Part shown: piece by piece, positions 28,905 through 39,346 of the stretch
How the letters are laid out: every line of letters begins with the position of its first letter
How positions within the stretch are numbered: position 1 is the stretch's first letter
Assembly (NCBI GenBank): GCA_030849965.1
Contig: JAVDKL010000001.1
Coordinates: forward strand, 1,222,554-1,286,553
Source of the DNA: Schauerella fraxinea
Lineage (GTDB): Bacteria; Pseudomonadota; Gammaproteobacteria; Burkholderiales; Burkholderiaceae_B
Length of the DNA: 64,000 bases
Direction of reading: 5' to 3'
Translations under genes and position numbers: made by a program
Notes under the pieces: generated by a model
Database searches by the model: none
What the model was told of the DNA's origin: nothing
Seen by the model: only the letters and a program-made list of their open reading frames with translations

Positions 28905-29915
28905 TTGCAACTGCCCCGCAACGCCTCCTTCTCCACCCCGGCTCGATGGGCACTGTGTGCGACGGCCATCCTGATTGCCGTCCATTTGGTGGACATCCTG
29001 TTCGAGACGTTGACCGGCCCGTTTGCCCAGCAGGCACGGACGCTCTACGCCATGTGGTCGTTCCAGCGGCTGGTGGGCATCGGCATGCTCTTCAACGGCG
29101 CCGTGGCATGTGTGGTCGCGTATGCGCTCGTGGCGCAGCGCCTGGCCCCGCTCCGGTCGCGGCACCCGCAGGCGTTTGCGGACCATGCACCCGACGTCGC
29201 GAACACCAACTCTCCGCCGCTGTGGCGCTTCGCCCTGATCCTGAGTGTTCTCGGCCTGGCGGCACATCGGCTGACGCCCTACCTTTTTGGCGGCGTGCTT
29301 GAAACGATGCAATCGCTGGAGGGCCCTGAGCGGTTGGTTCGAATTGCCATCACCGGTGTCGACATGATCCTCGCCGCGCTGGTAACGGCACTGCTGGTGC
29401 AGATTGCCGTCTGGCTGGCATGGCGCCCGGCGCGCGTCGCCGCCCGCTCGCAGGCCCCTCTGGGCGCGGCCTACACTGGATCGCTTTACGGCGCGATGTT
29501 CGCCACCTTGTGGCTCACGCAACTGCGCCTGGGCTGGGCGACCGATCTGATTCCGGAATCGTCCATGGCGCTGGAGCTGCCGTTGCTGCTGCTGGCACCC
29601 CTGTTTGTGGGGGCCTACGCACGCCACTTGGCGACTGCCGCGTTGGTGTTGGGCGGCGCGCCGCACGGCGCGGGCACCGATGCGATCTGCGCCGAGCAGG
29701 CCCGACCCGGATTGCGCACCGGTGCCACCTTGAAGGCGGCGCTGTTCGGCTTCATTCTGGCAGGCCTGGCCGCCTGGATTCTGGTGCAGGCGTTGAATCT
29801 GGCCGCCCCGCTTTTCGAATGGGACAACGTCTTGGGCTTGGTCGTGATGTTTGCGGCGCTCCCCGCCGCGGTCAAGCTCAGCATGCGCAAGCGCCTGAGA
29901 CAAACCGGCCCCTGA
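28905..29915 (+). CDS. Multi-pass membrane protein, function unknown
   Basis: A 336-residue predicted inner-membrane protein with about seven hydrophobic segments (roughly residues 13-33, 48-75, 104-122, 146-172, 190-208, 218-238, 282-325). The start is a TTG at 28905, supported by GGAG at 28893-28896; no ATG occurs before residue 49. It is divergent from pyrG and convergent with the aminopeptidase gene. I do not recognise the family. Confidence 0.6.
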   Translation: MQLPRNASFSTPARWALCATAILIAVHLVDILFETLTGPFAQQARTLYAMWSFQRLVGIGMLFNGAVACVVAYALVAQRLAPLRSRHPQAFADHAPDVANTNSPPLWRFALILSVLGLAAHRLTPYLFGGVLETMQSLEGPERLVRIAITGVDMILAALVTALLVQIAVWLAWRPARVAARSQAPLGAAYTGSLYGAMFATLWLTQLRLGWATDLIPESSMALELPLLLLAPLFVGAYARHLATAALVLGGAPHGAGTDAICAEQARPGLRTGATLKAALFGFILAGLAAWILVQALNLAAPLFEWDNVLGLVVMFAALPAAVKLSMRKRLRQTGP

Positions 29916-29933
29916 GCGCATCCGCACGCCAAG

Positions 29934-29964
29934 CGGCGGCATCCTCAGGCGGCCGGCCGCCGCG
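29934..29964. terminator. GC-rich hairpin between convergent genes
   Basis: GCGGCGGC (29934-29941) and GCCGCCGC (29957-29964) form an 8-bp stem. It sits between the 3' ends of the membrane protein gene and the peptidase operon. There is no T-run, so it is at best a weak bidirectional terminator or a transcript-end stabiliser. Confidence 0.3.
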
Positions 29965-29990
29965 ACATCAAGCGACCAACGCTTCGAACG

Positions 29991-31961
29991 TCAGCCCGCC
30001 AGCGGCTGCGTGCGCGACGTGACCCAGGCGGCAACTTCAGGTTCGACCAACGGTACGATCGCTTCACGAACCTTGTCGTGATAGGCATCGAGCCAGGCGA
30101 TTTCGTCGGGCCGCATCAACGCGAGATCGATGCATCGCACATCGATAGGGCACAAGGTAAGCGTTTCGAAATTCAGAAATTCGCCCAGGGCGGTTTCCTG
30201 CCAGGGCCGGTTGGCCACCAGGTTTTCGATCCGCACGCCCCACTGGCCGTCACGATAGATACCGGGCTCGTTGGACGTGATCATGCCGGGTTCCATCGCC
30301 ATGTTTGGATTACCGGGCGAGCGATAGGAAATCACTTGCGGACCTTCGTGCACATTCAGGAAATAGCCTACGCCGTGGCCGGTGCCATGGCCGTAGTCGG
30401 CGCCACCGGCCCAGATCGGCGCGCGCGCCAAGGCATCGAGCGCCGGTGCCGGCGTGCCACGCGGAAAGATGGCTTGCGAAAGCGCGATCATGCCCTTGAG
30501 CACACGCGTAAAATCCTGCTTTTGCGCGGCGGTGGGCGTGCCCACGGCCACCACGCGCGTGATATCGGTGGTGCCCCCCACATACTGGCCGCCCGAGTCG
30601 ATGAGCAGCAGGCCATCGCCTTCGATGGTGCTGTGCGCCTCAGGCGTGGCGCGGTAGTGCGGCATGGCGCCGTTGGCATTGAAGCCGGCGATCGTGGGGA
30701 AGCTCAGACCCACGAAGCCCGGCCGGCGCGCCCGCGCGGCCGTCAACCGTTCGTCCACAGTCAATTCGGTCATGGGCGTCTTGCCCTGATTGGCGTCGAA
30801 CCAAGCGAAGAATTCGCACAATGCCGCACCGTCGTTGGCCATCGTGGCGCGCACGTGCGCCAGATCGTCGTCGGTCTTGCGTGACTTCAACAGGGTGGAC
30901 GGATTGATCGCTTCCACGCGATGCACGGCGGCAGGAACGTCGGCCACGCCCCCCACTGTGACGCGCGCCGGGTCGATCAGCAACGTGGCGCCGGCGGGCA
31001 ATGCCGCCAGTGCTTGCGGCAAGGCGAAATAATCTCCAACGGCAATGCCATCGCTGGCGAGCTCGGCGCGCAAGGCATCATCGATCGTACCGTCAGCCAC
31101 GAACAGCGTGACGTGGTCCTGATCGATCAGCGCATGCCCCAGAAAGACGGGGTTGTAATCGACATCGCTGCCGCGCAGATTGAACGCCCAGGCGAGATCG
31201 TCGAGCGTTGAAATCAGATGCACATCGGCTTTGTGCTTCGCCATGCCCGCGCGGATGTGTGCCAGCTTGGCCGCGCGCGGCTCGCCCGCATAGGGCGCAG
31301 CATGGGCGTATACCGGTTGAGCCGGCAAGCCTGCCCGACCCGGCCAGATTGCGTCGAAAAAATCGTGCGTGGTATCCAGCACGATGGTGGGCGCATCATC
31401 GGTCGCCGACCTGTTCGGCGTCGGCGTCGCGGCGGCATCCGCGACACTGCCGGCGGGGGGCACAGCGACGACGTTGACGGCACCTAGCGCCAGCGTGAGC
31501 GCGCGTTCGGCGTTCAAGCTCAGCACATGGGCGTCGACGGCCACACGGCGCGCGCGCGGCGAAGCGGTGTGGGATGCGGCACCCTGGGCGGCTTCAGGCT
31601 CGCTTGGCGCACCCAGCGACGCAAAATGCTCGGCAAGCCACTTCGGATGCGGCGGCACGTCGTCTTCGCCAAGGCGCATCAACACGATGCCGGATCCGGC
31701 CAGTTCCGCCTCGGCCTGCGACCAGTAGCGGCTATCGGCCCACAAGCCGGCAAAGGTGTCGGTCACGACCACGATGCCTGCCGACCCCTTGAAGCCCGAC
31801 AGCCATTCACGGCCCTGCCAACGCGGCGGCACGTATTCCGACAAATGCGGATCGGAGGTGGGCACGACCACGGCATCGACGCCGGCCTCGCGCATGGCGG
31901 CCCGCAATCGGGCAACGCGTTGTTGAGGAGTATCGGGCGTCTGGGTCGTGGCAGGCATCAA
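29991..31961 (-). CDS. Aminopeptidase P family (Xaa-Pro) metallopeptidase
   Basis: A 656-residue M24B peptidase of the long, three-domain type: two creatinase-like N-terminal domains (VVPTSDPHLSEYVPPRW; LDDLAWAFNLRG) and the pita-bread catalytic domain with DSGGQYVGGTTDITR, GHGTGHGVGYFLNVHE, SNEPGIY and RIENL supplying the two-metal ligands. Two Ala/Pro/Thr-rich insertions (about residues 117-137 and 172-192) lengthen the N-terminal domains. It removes N-terminal residues ahead of proline. Last gene of the gsi-type peptide operon, 4 bp after the DppA-like gene. Confidence 0.9.
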   Translation of the reverse strand: MMPATTQTPDTPQQRVARLRAAMREAGVDAVVVPTSDPHLSEYVPPRWQGREWLSGFKGSAGIVVVTDTFAGLWADSRYWSQAEAELAGSGIVLMRLGEDDVPPHPKWLAEHFASLGAPSEPEAAQGAASHTASPRARRVAVDAHVLSLNAERALTLALGAVNVVAVPPAGSVADAAATPTPNRSATDDAPTIVLDTTHDFFDAIWPGRAGLPAQPVYAHAAPYAGEPRAAKLAHIRAGMAKHKADVHLISTLDDLAWAFNLRGSDVDYNPVFLGHALIDQDHVTLFVADGTIDDALRAELASDGIAVGDYFALPQALAALPAGATLLIDPARVTVGGVADVPAAVHRVEAINPSTLLKSRKTDDDLAHVRATMANDGAALCEFFAWFDANQGKTPMTELTVDERLTAARARRPGFVGLSFPTIAGFNANGAMPHYRATPEAHSTIEGDGLLLIDSGGQYVGGTTDITRVVAVGTPTAAQKQDFTRVLKGMIALSQAIFPRGTPAPALDALARAPIWAGGADYGHGTGHGVGYFLNVHEGPQVISYRSPGNPNMAMEPGMITSNEPGIYRDGQWGVRIENLVANRPWQETALGEFLNFETLTLCPIDVRCIDLALMRPDEIAWLDAYHDKVREAIVPLVEPEVAAWVTSRTQPLAG

Positions 31962-31965
31962 GTCG

Positions 31966-32784
31966 TTATCTCAGCATGAAGGACATGGCGGCCAGGCTGT
32001 TGAGCATGCGCACGGCGTCCCCCATGCTGGCGGCGTTGAACCGCACGAGGTTGCCATCGACGCGCTCCAGCGCCGGCCACAGACAAAACAGATCGGCGAG
32101 CGCCGAACTCTGGGTCTGCAGCACACATTCTATAGGCGGCGCGATCACGAAGGGCTTCAACACAGACAAATTCGACAGCGCGCTCTGCACGCCGATCTGA
32201 ATCCGATCGCGCGACAGCGCCGGCGATAGCGTAACGCCCGTCCCCTGCCCGCGCGCCACCTTGGTTTCGACCCAATGCGTGGTGGGAAACAGACTTCGGT
32301 TTTCCGAAATGAACACGTCGTCGCCCGTGCCGATGGCCACCGGCACGCCGCGTTCGCCGGCCAATGCGCCGTAGATGCCGGCTTCCCCCAACTCCATCCC
32401 GTTAATCGTGACGCGCGCAAAGGCAAAGCCGTTGATGGTGTGCGCCAGAATGCCGCGGCCCTGGGCGCGCGAGTGATAACCGATCAGGCACACCGCATCG
32501 CAGCCCTCTTCCAGGCCGGACATCATGCCCAATTGGCGCGGCTTGCCCAGCACCAGGCGGGCGCGCGCGTCGATCGCGTCCGGCAGCAGATTGCGAAAGC
32601 CGCCGTGCGAGTCGTTCACCAGCACTTCGGACGCGCCAGCCGCGAAGGCCCCCTGCACGGCTGCGTTGGCTTCGCCCGTCATCCAGCCTCGGGCGCGCTC
32701 GTACTCGCCATTGCCCGGACGCACCTGTTCGGCATGAAATACGCCGGCCACGCCTTCGATGTCGGTGGAAATCAGAACTTTCAT
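31966..32784 (-). CDS. dppA: M55 D-aminopeptidase (DppA-like)
   Basis: A 272-residue zinc peptidase of the DppA family. ISTDIEGVAG near the N-terminus carries the first metal ligands (Asp8, Glu10), VLVNDSHGGFRNL and GYHSRA the following ones, and HTINGFAF and GEAGIYGALAG are conserved. The Bacillus enzyme releases D-Ala from D-Ala-containing peptides. In this operon it would act in the cytoplasm on imported peptides with D-residues. The symbol refers to the peptidase, not the dipeptide-binding protein of the same name. Confidence 0.88.
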   Translation of the reverse strand: MKVLISTDIEGVAGVFHAEQVRPGNGEYERARGWMTGEANAAVQGAFAAGASEVLVNDSHGGFRNLLPDAIDARARLVLGKPRQLGMMSGLEEGCDAVCLIGYHSRAQGRGILAHTINGFAFARVTINGMELGEAGIYGALAGERGVPVAIGTGDDVFISENRSLFPTTHWVETKVARGQGTGVTLSPALSRDRIQIGVQSALSNLSVLKPFVIAPPIECVLQTQSSALADLFCLWPALERVDGNLVRFNAASMGDAVRMLNSLAAMSFMLR

Positions 32785-32811
32785 GACGGTATCCCGGTAC
32801 GGAACGAATGA

Positions 32812-33870
32812 TCAGGGGGCAGCGTGCGCGGCACGCCAGGTCGGCCAATCGGTAATGCTGTCGGTAATGGCGGCGCGCCGATGGCCATCGCGCCCCGTCA
32901 CGGTTTCGGCGCGCCACAAGGCGTTGACGATGGCCTGCTCGCAGGCTTCGGCCGCGGCTTCGAAAAGCGGATCCAACAACGTTTCGTGCACGCAGGTCAC
33001 GGCCGGCATTGGCGTCTTCACGTCGTGCGGCACGGTATAGGCGGTCGAAAATGCCAGCGCGATATCGCCGCTGCCGTGTCCGAACACCGAACCGGTGCGG
33101 GCCAAGCCGGCGCCCGCGCGCAGCGAGAGCCGCCGCAGTTGCCGCGCATCGAGCGCGGCGTCGGTGGCGAGCAGCAAAATGATCGAGCCTTTTTCGGGCG
33201 CCTGGGCGGTCTCGGCATCGTGGGCCAACTGGCGGCCCACCGGATGGCCGGCCACGGTGAGCTGATGCGGTCGGCCAAAATTGGATAGCACCAGAGCGCC
33301 TACAACGGCGGGCACGCCAGCCAACGAGACACTGCGCGAGGCTGTGCCGATGCCGCCTTTGAAGCCGAAGGACGACATCCCGCGACCGGCGCCAACGGCA
33401 CCCTCGGGCACCGCAACAGCGGCGGCAGCCAAGGCGCGCTCGTAGTGTGCAGGCGTGACCGCCATCGCCTGAATGTCGTTCAAATAGCCGTCATTGCATT
33501 CGAGCACCAGTGCGTTGACCGTGGGCCACGCGCGGCCGATTTCTGGATTGGCCGCGATGGCGGCGCAGATCTGCGCCTCGGCCACGGCCGGCACGCCAAA
33601 CGTGTTGGTCAACGCGATCGGCGTTTCCAACACGCCCAACTCTTCGATCTGGATCAGGCCGCAGCTTTTGCCGAAACCGTTGATCACGGTGGCAGCCGCT
33701 GGCACTTTGTGGAGATAGATATCGCCGGCATGAGGTCGAACCACCGTCACGCCCGTCTGCAGCGCGCCGTCGGCAATCGTGTCGTGGCCGACGGTGACGC
33801 CGGCCACATCGGTAATGGCATCGCGCGGGCCGGCGGGCAGCCAACCCACGCGCGGCGTGGCGGTCGTCAT
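32812..33870 (-). CDS. P1/S58-family aminopeptidase (DmpA-like)
   Basis: A 352-residue N-terminal-nucleophile peptidase of the DmpA (L-aminopeptidase/D-Ala-esterase-amidase) family. DVAGVTVGH and ATVINGFGKSCGL are typical, VGAGRGMSSFGFKGGIG lies in the core, and the autoprocessing site is probably the Gly-Ser of EKGSIILLLATDAALD. After self-cleavage the new N-terminal Ser is the nucleophile. It acts on beta-peptides, D-Ala amides or small peptides. It is 3 bp from gsiD and belongs to the peptide-uptake operon. Confidence 0.88.
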   Translation of the reverse strand: MTTATPRVGWLPAGPRDAITDVAGVTVGHDTIADGALQTGVTVVRPHAGDIYLHKVPAAATVINGFGKSCGLIQIEELGVLETPIALTNTFGVPAVAEAQICAAIAANPEIGRAWPTVNALVLECNDGYLNDIQAMAVTPAHYERALAAAAVAVPEGAVGAGRGMSSFGFKGGIGTASRSVSLAGVPAVVGALVLSNFGRPHQLTVAGHPVGRQLAHDAETAQAPEKGSIILLLATDAALDARQLRRLSLRAGAGLARTGSVFGHGSGDIALAFSTAYTVPHDVKTPMPAVTCVHETLLDPLFEAAAEACEQAIVNALWRAETVTGRDGHRRAAITDSITDWPTWRAAHAAP

Positions 33871-33873
33871 CGC

Positions 33874-34776
33874 TTACTTCCGATCGATCTTGGGATCGAG
33901 CGCATCGCGCAGGCCGTCGCCCAACAGGTTGAAAGCCAACACCGTCAGGAAGATGGCGATCGCCGGGAAGATGGCGATGTGCGGCGACATCACCATATCG
34001 GCCCGCGCTTCGCTCAGCATCGCGCCCCACTCGGGCGTGGGCGGTTGTGCGCCCATGCCCAGGAACGACAAGCTGGCGGCGGTGATGATGGAGGTGCCCA
34101 CGCGCATCGTGCCGTAAACCACGATCGGGGAGATCGTGCCCGGCAGGATGTGACGCATGATCACGGTCCAGTCGGACGCGCCCACGCTCTTGACGGCTTC
34201 GACATACGTCATCTGCTTGATCGCCAGCGTATTGCCGCGAACGAGCCGCGCAAACGCCGGCACGCTGAACACGGCCACGGCCACGATCACGTTGATCATG
34301 TTCGAACCCAGGATCGCGACCACGCCGATGGCGAGCAGCATGCCGGGGAACGCCAGCAGCACGTCGGACAAGCGCATGGTGATGCGTTCCCACCAGCCTT
34401 CGTAGTAGCCGGCCATCAGGCCCATGAACGTGCCGACGACGGCACCCATGGCCACCGACAAGAAGCCCGCGGCCAGCGAGATGCGCGCACCCATCAGGAT
34501 GCGGCTGAAAATATCGCGGCCCAGCGAATCCACGCCCAGCCAATGCGTGGCATTGGGCAAGGCATTGAGGGCGTCGTAGTCGAAGAAGTTTTCGGCGTCG
34601 AACGGCACGATCCACGGCGCAAACACGGCGGCAATCACGAGCAGCAGCACGAATACGCCGGCGGCGACCGCCAGCTTCTGCTTCTTGAACTTGCGCCAGA
34701 ATTCCGACGCGGGAGTACGAACGTCGTTGACGACGGGTGCGGTAGCCGGCACGGCGGCATTATCGGTAACAGTCAT
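33874..34776 (-). CDS. gsiD: Peptide/glutathione ABC transporter permease GsiD-like
   Basis: A 300-residue DppC-type permease. A cytoplasmic N-terminus with [15 protein letters not shown] (OppC_N) precedes TM1; [24 protein letters not shown] is the DppC hallmark; the EAA loop for ATPase contact is [21 protein letters not shown]. The start at 34776 is chosen because the family N-terminus follows; the longer upstream frame overlaps gsiC. The symbol follows the iaaA-gsi operon layout; peptide specificity is not proven. Confidence 0.9.
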   Translation of the reverse strand: MTVTDNAAVPATAPVVNDVRTPASEFWRKFKKQKLAVAAGVFVLLLVIAAVFAPWIVPFDAENFFDYDALNALPNATHWLGVDSLGRDIFSRILMGARISLAAGFLSVAMGAVVGTFMGLMAGYYEGWWERITMRLSDVLLAFPGMLLAIGVVAILGSNMINVIVAVAVFSVPAFARLVRGNTLAIKQMTYVEAVKSVGASDWTVIMRHILPGTISPIVVYGTMRVGTSIITAASLSFLGMGAQPPTPEWGAMLSEARADMVMSPHIAIFPAIAIFLTVLAFNLLGDGLRDALDPKIDRK

Positions 34777-34783
34777 GCCGGCC

Positions 34784-35704
34784 TCACTTGTAGCGAATGC
34801 TGGGATTGATCGCGCCGTACAACACGTCGACAATCAGGTTGATCAGAATGAATTCGAACGAGAACAGCAGCACGAGGCCCTGGATCACGGGGTAATCGCG
34901 TTGCGTGACGGCGTCCACCAGCAAACGGCCCAGGCCCGGCCAGTTGAATACCGTCTCGACCACGATGGAGCCGCCCAGCAAAAAGCCGAACTGCAGGCCC
35001 ATCATCGTGACCACGGGAATCATCGCGTTGCGCAAGGCATGCTTGATGATGACGGTGCGTTCCGAGAGGCCCTTGGCGCGCGCGGTGCGCACGAAGTCTT
35101 CTTGAATCACTTCGACGAACGAGGCACGCGTAAAGCGCGCCATCACGGCGGCCACAGCGGCGCCCAGCGTGATCGACGGCAGGATGTAGTGCTTCCAGGT
35201 CGACGCGCCCACCGTGGGCAACCAGCCCAGGTTGACCGAGAACACTTGCATCAACATCATGCCCAGCGCAAACGCCGGAAACGAAATGCCGGAAACGGCC
35301 AGCGTCATGCCCAGACGATCGGGCCACTTGTTGCGCCAGACGGCCGACACGATGCCGATAATCATGCCGAACATCACGGACCAGATCATGCTGGCAAACG
35401 TGAGGTACAGCGTGGGAAGAAAGCGGTCGGCGATTTCAGTCGACACGGGGCGCTTGGTGCGCAACGAGGTGCCGAGGTCGCCTTGCAACATGTGCGAGAA
35501 ATAGCGAACGAACTGCTGGTGCATGGGCAGATCGAGGCCCAGGTCCTTGCGTACCAGCTCGACGGTCGCCTGGTCGGCTTCGGGGCCGGCGGCGAGTCGC
35601 GCGGGATCGCCCGGCAGCATATGAACGAACAGAAACACCACGACAGCCACGAGGAGCAGTGTGGGAATCATGCCCAAAAGACGTTTGACGATATAGGTCA
35701 GCAT
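34784..35704 (-). CDS. gsiC: Peptide/glutathione ABC transporter permease GsiC-like
   Basis: A 306-residue DppB-type permease: [20 protein letters not shown] at the start, [11 protein letters not shown] after TM1, [20 protein letters not shown], and the EAA loop [25 protein letters not shown]. It pairs with GsiD to form the inner-membrane channel. It lies 7 bp before gsiD and 67 bp after gsiB. Confidence 0.92.
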   Translation of the reverse strand: MLTYIVKRLLGMIPTLLLVAVVVFLFVHMLPGDPARLAAGPEADQATVELVRKDLGLDLPMHQQFVRYFSHMLQGDLGTSLRTKRPVSTEIADRFLPTLYLTFASMIWSVMFGMIIGIVSAVWRNKWPDRLGMTLAVSGISFPAFALGMMLMQVFSVNLGWLPTVGASTWKHYILPSITLGAAVAAVMARFTRASFVEVIQEDFVRTARAKGLSERTVIIKHALRNAMIPVVTMMGLQFGFLLGGSIVVETVFNWPGLGRLLVDAVTQRDYPVIQGLVLLFSFEFILINLIVDVLYGAINPSIRYK

Positions 35705-35771
35705 TGCACTTCCTGCGCTCGCGCCGCCTGCCCCGTGCGGGGTGGCGGCGCGATGGGTAAAGCCTGAGTTT

Positions 35772-37319
35772 TTACTGCTTCAGATCGATGTCGCCGAACC
35801 AGAACGAGGTATCGGGCATCACGTACACGCCGGAGAGGTTTTTGCTCTGCACGGAAACGTTGTTCTGAGTCACCAGGAAGGCCCAGGGTGCTTCCTTGTA
35901 GATGATCTCTTGCGCTTCCTTGTAGAGCTTTTCCTTCTCGCCGCGATCGGTCGTGGCCAATGCCTTCATGATGTTGGCGTCGACTTGATCGTTCTTGTAG
36001 TACGAGATGTTGTTCAACACGGGCGGGAAAGCAGTGCCCGACAGCAACGGACGCAGGCCCCAGTCGGCTTCGCCGGTCGAGGACGACCAGCCGGCGTAGT
36101 ACATGCGGACCTTGGCATCTTCAGGCTTCTGCACCTGTTGCACGCGCTGCACGCGTTGACCCGATTCCAGCACTTCGACCGACACCTTGATGCCGACTTG
36201 TGCCAGCTGCTGTTGCAGGAACTGAACCACCTTTACCGACGTGCCGTCGTTGTAGGCCGACCAGAGCGTGCTTTCGAAACCGTTGGGATAACCGGCTTCT
36301 TTCAACAGCTCGCGCGCCTTGGCGGGGTTGTATTCCCACGGGTTCATCTTGTAGGCGAAGTCCACGCCCTGGGGCACGACGCCTTCAGCGGGGCTGGCAT
36401 AGCCCGAGAACGCCACCTTGGCCAACGCTTGCTTGTTGATGGCGTAGTTGATGGCCTGGCGAACCTTCACGTCATCGAACGGCTTTTGCATGACGTTCAT
36501 CGACATGTAGCGCGTCATGATCGACTTCTTGTCGACCACGTCCAGCTTGTCGTTCTTGGCCAGCGACGCGGCTTGTTCGAACGGCACCGGGAAGGCAAAG
36601 TGGGCTTCGCCCGTTTGCACCACGGCAGCGCGCGTGTTGTTGTCGGTCACGGTACGGAACGTGATCGTGTCGACCTTCGGATAGCCCTTCTTCCAGTAGC
36701 CATCGAACTTCTCGACCTTCATGTATTCGGCGGGCTTCCACTCGACGAACTTGAAGGGACCGGTACCCACGGGGTGGAAACCGATTTCCTTGCCGTATTG
36801 CTTGAGCGCGGCGGGCGAGATCATCATCGCGGCGGGGTGAGCCAGCGCGTTGATGAAGGCCGAGAACGGCTCTTTCAGCGTGATGCGGATCGTGTTGGCG
36901 TCGACCACTTCGGTCTTGGCCACGCGGTTGAACTGGGTGTAGCGGGCCAGGCGGTTCTCGGGGTTCGAGACGCGGTCGTAGTTGACCTTGGCGGCTTCAG
37001 CGTTGAAGTCGGTGCCGTCCTGGAATTTCACGCCTTCGCGCAGCTTGATCGTGTAGACCAGGCCGTCGGGGCTCACTTCGTAGCCCGTGGCCAGGAGCGG
37101 CTGGATCTTCAGGTCCTTGTCGAACTCGAACAGGCCTTCGTAGTAGGCCTTGCCGGCCGCCTGGTTCAGCGTGCTGTTCGTGTTGTAGGGATCCAGCGTT
37201 TCGAGAGCGATGGAGACTGCGAAGGTCACGTCCTTGGCTGCGTGAGCCAAGGGCGCCGCCAGCACCCCGAAAGCCAGCGCTGCGGCGGCCACGAGACGGG
37301 TTGGGCGCAATGTTTTCAT
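35772..37319 (-). CDS. gsiB: Peptide-binding periplasmic protein GsiB-like
   Basis: A 515-residue SBP_bac_5 family protein with a signal peptide (residues 1-27, ending AHA). Landmarks: ALETLDPYN, the [16 protein letters not shown] motif, NPVGTGPF-like [14 protein letters not shown], and [18 protein letters not shown]. It delivers peptides to GsiCD. The start at 37319 is set by the signal peptide; the frame upstream overlaps gsiA and is non-coding there. A glutathione-like ligand is suggested by operon similarity only. Confidence 0.92.
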   Translation of the reverse strand: MKTLRPTRLVAAAALAFGVLAAPLAHAAKDVTFAVSIALETLDPYNTNSTLNQAAGKAYYEGLFEFDKDLKIQPLLATGYEVSPDGLVYTIKLREGVKFQDGTDFNAEAAKVNYDRVSNPENRLARYTQFNRVAKTEVVDANTIRITLKEPFSAFINALAHPAAMMISPAALKQYGKEIGFHPVGTGPFKFVEWKPAEYMKVEKFDGYWKKGYPKVDTITFRTVTDNNTRAAVVQTGEAHFAFPVPFEQAASLAKNDKLDVVDKKSIMTRYMSMNVMQKPFDDVKVRQAINYAINKQALAKVAFSGYASPAEGVVPQGVDFAYKMNPWEYNPAKARELLKEAGYPNGFESTLWSAYNDGTSVKVVQFLQQQLAQVGIKVSVEVLESGQRVQRVQQVQKPEDAKVRMYYAGWSSSTGEADWGLRPLLSGTAFPPVLNNISYYKNDQVDANIMKALATTDRGEKEKLYKEAQEIIYKEAPWAFLVTQNNVSVQSKNLSGVYVMPDTSFWFGDIDLKQ

Positions 37320-37395
37320 GAAATGCACTCCTGTTCCGCGAGGGAATCGGTTTGATGGAAAGAAAGGTACCGCGAGCAAAACAAACAACGAGCGA

Positions 37396-39306
37396 TCAGT
37401 ACGCGCCGCCCACCGGGTGACGCGCCACGAAATGGTCAGGACCCACTTGCACCAGCGGCGCGACCACGGGGTCGTCGCCCAGATTGCGGATCGGGCTGGG
37501 AATTTCATCCACGAGCAACGTGCGCTTCAAGTGACGGCGCGCCGGATCGGCGATCGGCACGGCCGACATGAGTTTCTTGGTGTAGGCGTGTTGCGGATTT
37601 TCGAAAATCGCGCGGCGCGGACCGATTTCCACGATCTGGCCCAGATACATCACCGCCACGCGATGGCTGATGCGTTCGACCACGGCCATGTCGTGCGAAA
37701 TGAAGAGGAACGCCACGCCCAGATCGCGTTGCAGATCGATCATCAGGTTCACGATCTGCGCCTGGATCGACACGTCCAACGCGGACACGGACTCGTCCGC
37801 GATCACGACTTTCGGGTTCAACGCCAAGGCGCGGGCAATACAGATCCGTTGCCGCTGACCGCCCGAAAATTCGTGCGGATAACGCTGTGCCATTTCCGGC
37901 GGCATGCCGACGCGCTCGAGCAACTCGGCCACGCGCTTGCGTGCAACCTCGCCCTTGGCCACGCCGTGCACCAGAAGCGGCTCCATGATGGAGAAGCCCA
38001 CGGTGACGCGCGGATCCAGCGACGCGAACGGATCCTGGAACACGAACTGGATATCGCGGCGCAAGGCCTGCAGTTCGCCGTGCTTGAGTTGCACGATATC
38101 GCGGCCGCCAAAGCGGATCTCGCCGCCCTGCGAGTCGACCAGGCGCAGCAGCGAGCGGCCAGTGGTCGATTTGCCGCAACCCGATTCGCCCACCAGGGCC
38201 AACGTTTCGCCAGGATAGAGATCGAAGCTGACTTTTTCGACGGCGTGCACACGACGTCGCACACGATTCAAAATGCCACCGCGCACATCGAAACGCGTGA
38301 TGAGATCGCGCACGCTCAGCACCGGCTCGCGGGCCTCGGCGGGCTGCGCCAGTGGCGTGGGCGCGGCTTCGGCGATGGCCTCTTCCTTGGCCGCGTCGAC
38401 GACGGCCACAGCCTTATCGCCAAACAGTTGCACGAGTGGGAAACGCGCCGGTTTGTCGGTGCCTTGCATCGCGCCCAGCTTGGGCACGGCCGACAGCAAC
38501 GCCTGCGTGTAGGGGTGCTCCGGACGCGCAAAAATCGTTTCCGACGGGCCTTCTTCAACCTTGTCGCCGCGATACATCACGAGCACGCGATCGGCCACTT
38601 CAGCCACCACGCCCATATCGTGCGTGATGAAGATCACGCCCATATTCATTTCATCCTGCAGTTGACGGATCAACTGCAGAATCTGCGCCTGGATGGTCAC
38701 GTCCAACGCGGTGGTCGGCTCATCGGCGATCAACAACGCGGGCTTGCACGCCAAAGCCATCGCGATCATTACGCGTTGACGCATGCCGCCCGACAACTGA
38801 TGCGGAAAGCGATCCATGATGGCGCGCGCTTCCGGAATGCGCACCTGTTCGAGCATGCGCAACGCCTCGGCACGGGCCGCTGCGGCGTCCTTGCGTTGAT
38901 GCAGGCGGATCGACTCGGCAATCTGCTCACCAGCGGTAAACACCGGATTGAGCGAGGTCATCGGTTCCTGAAAAATCATCGCCATGTCGGCGCCACGCAC
39001 CCGGCGCATCGCGCGCTGGTTGGCGGCGGTCAGGTCGATGATCTCGTCGTTGCGGCGCCGCAAGGCGATCTTGCCCGTCAAACGGCCACCGCCGTTTTCG
39101 ACCAGCCGCATCAGTGCCAGGGAGGTCACCGACTTACCCGAACCCGACTCGCCGACGATGGCCAGCGTCTCGCCGCGATCGACGTGGAACGACAGATGCC
39201 GTACCGCTTCGACCGTGCGCTCGGAGCCCACGAAGCGGACACCCAAGTCGTCCACCTGGACGACACGGTTCGCGGGGAGCGACGGGGTTTGAATATGTTG
39301 GGCCAT
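37396..39306 (-). CDS. gsiA: Fused double ABC ATPase GsiA-like
   Basis: A 636-residue fusion of DppD- and DppF-like ATPases. Domain 1 (residues about 15-270): GESGSGKSV Walker A, LSGGMRQR signature, [12 protein letters not shown] Walker B. Domain 2 (about 325-590): [29 protein letters not shown], where Ser follows the catalytic Glu as is usual in DppF. An Ala/Glu/Pro-rich linker joins them. It powers the GsiBCD importer. E. coli GsiA is likewise a tandem fusion. Confidence 0.94.
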   Translation of the reverse strand: MAQHIQTPSLPANRVVQVDDLGVRFVGSERTVEAVRHLSFHVDRGETLAIVGESGSGKSVTSLALMRLVENGGGRLTGKIALRRRNDEIIDLTAANQRAMRRVRGADMAMIFQEPMTSLNPVFTAGEQIAESIRLHQRKDAAAARAEALRMLEQVRIPEARAIMDRFPHQLSGGMRQRVMIAMALACKPALLIADEPTTALDVTIQAQILQLIRQLQDEMNMGVIFITHDMGVVAEVADRVLVMYRGDKVEEGPSETIFARPEHPYTQALLSAVPKLGAMQGTDKPARFPLVQLFGDKAVAVVDAAKEEAIAEAAPTPLAQPAEAREPVLSVRDLITRFDVRGGILNRVRRRVHAVEKVSFDLYPGETLALVGESGCGKSTTGRSLLRLVDSQGGEIRFGGRDIVQLKHGELQALRRDIQFVFQDPFASLDPRVTVGFSIMEPLLVHGVAKGEVARKRVAELLERVGMPPEMAQRYPHEFSGGQRQRICIARALALNPKVVIADESVSALDVSIQAQIVNLMIDLQRDLGVAFLFISHDMAVVERISHRVAVMYLGQIVEIGPRRAIFENPQHAYTKKLMSAVPIADPARRHLKRTLLVDEIPSPIRNLGDDPVVAPLVQVGPDHFVARHPVGGAY

Positions 39307-39346
39307 GCTGTGAGAAAACCTTTAACGACTGCTTCTAAGTAAACGC

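Noticed and set aside
33445-34809. 454-residue plus-strand open frame opposite dmpA-like and gsiD genes
   Set aside because: His/Arg/Gln-rich and spans two opposite-strand genes with a junction between them; not plausible as a protein.
35742-37355. 537-residue open frame on the plus strand opposite gsiB
   Set aside because: Antisense shadow of a well-supported binding-protein gene; low-complexity Val/His/Arg composition and no recognisable domain.
37318-39342. 674-residue open frame opposite gsiA
   Set aside because: Antisense shadow; the minus strand encodes intact ABC motifs throughout.
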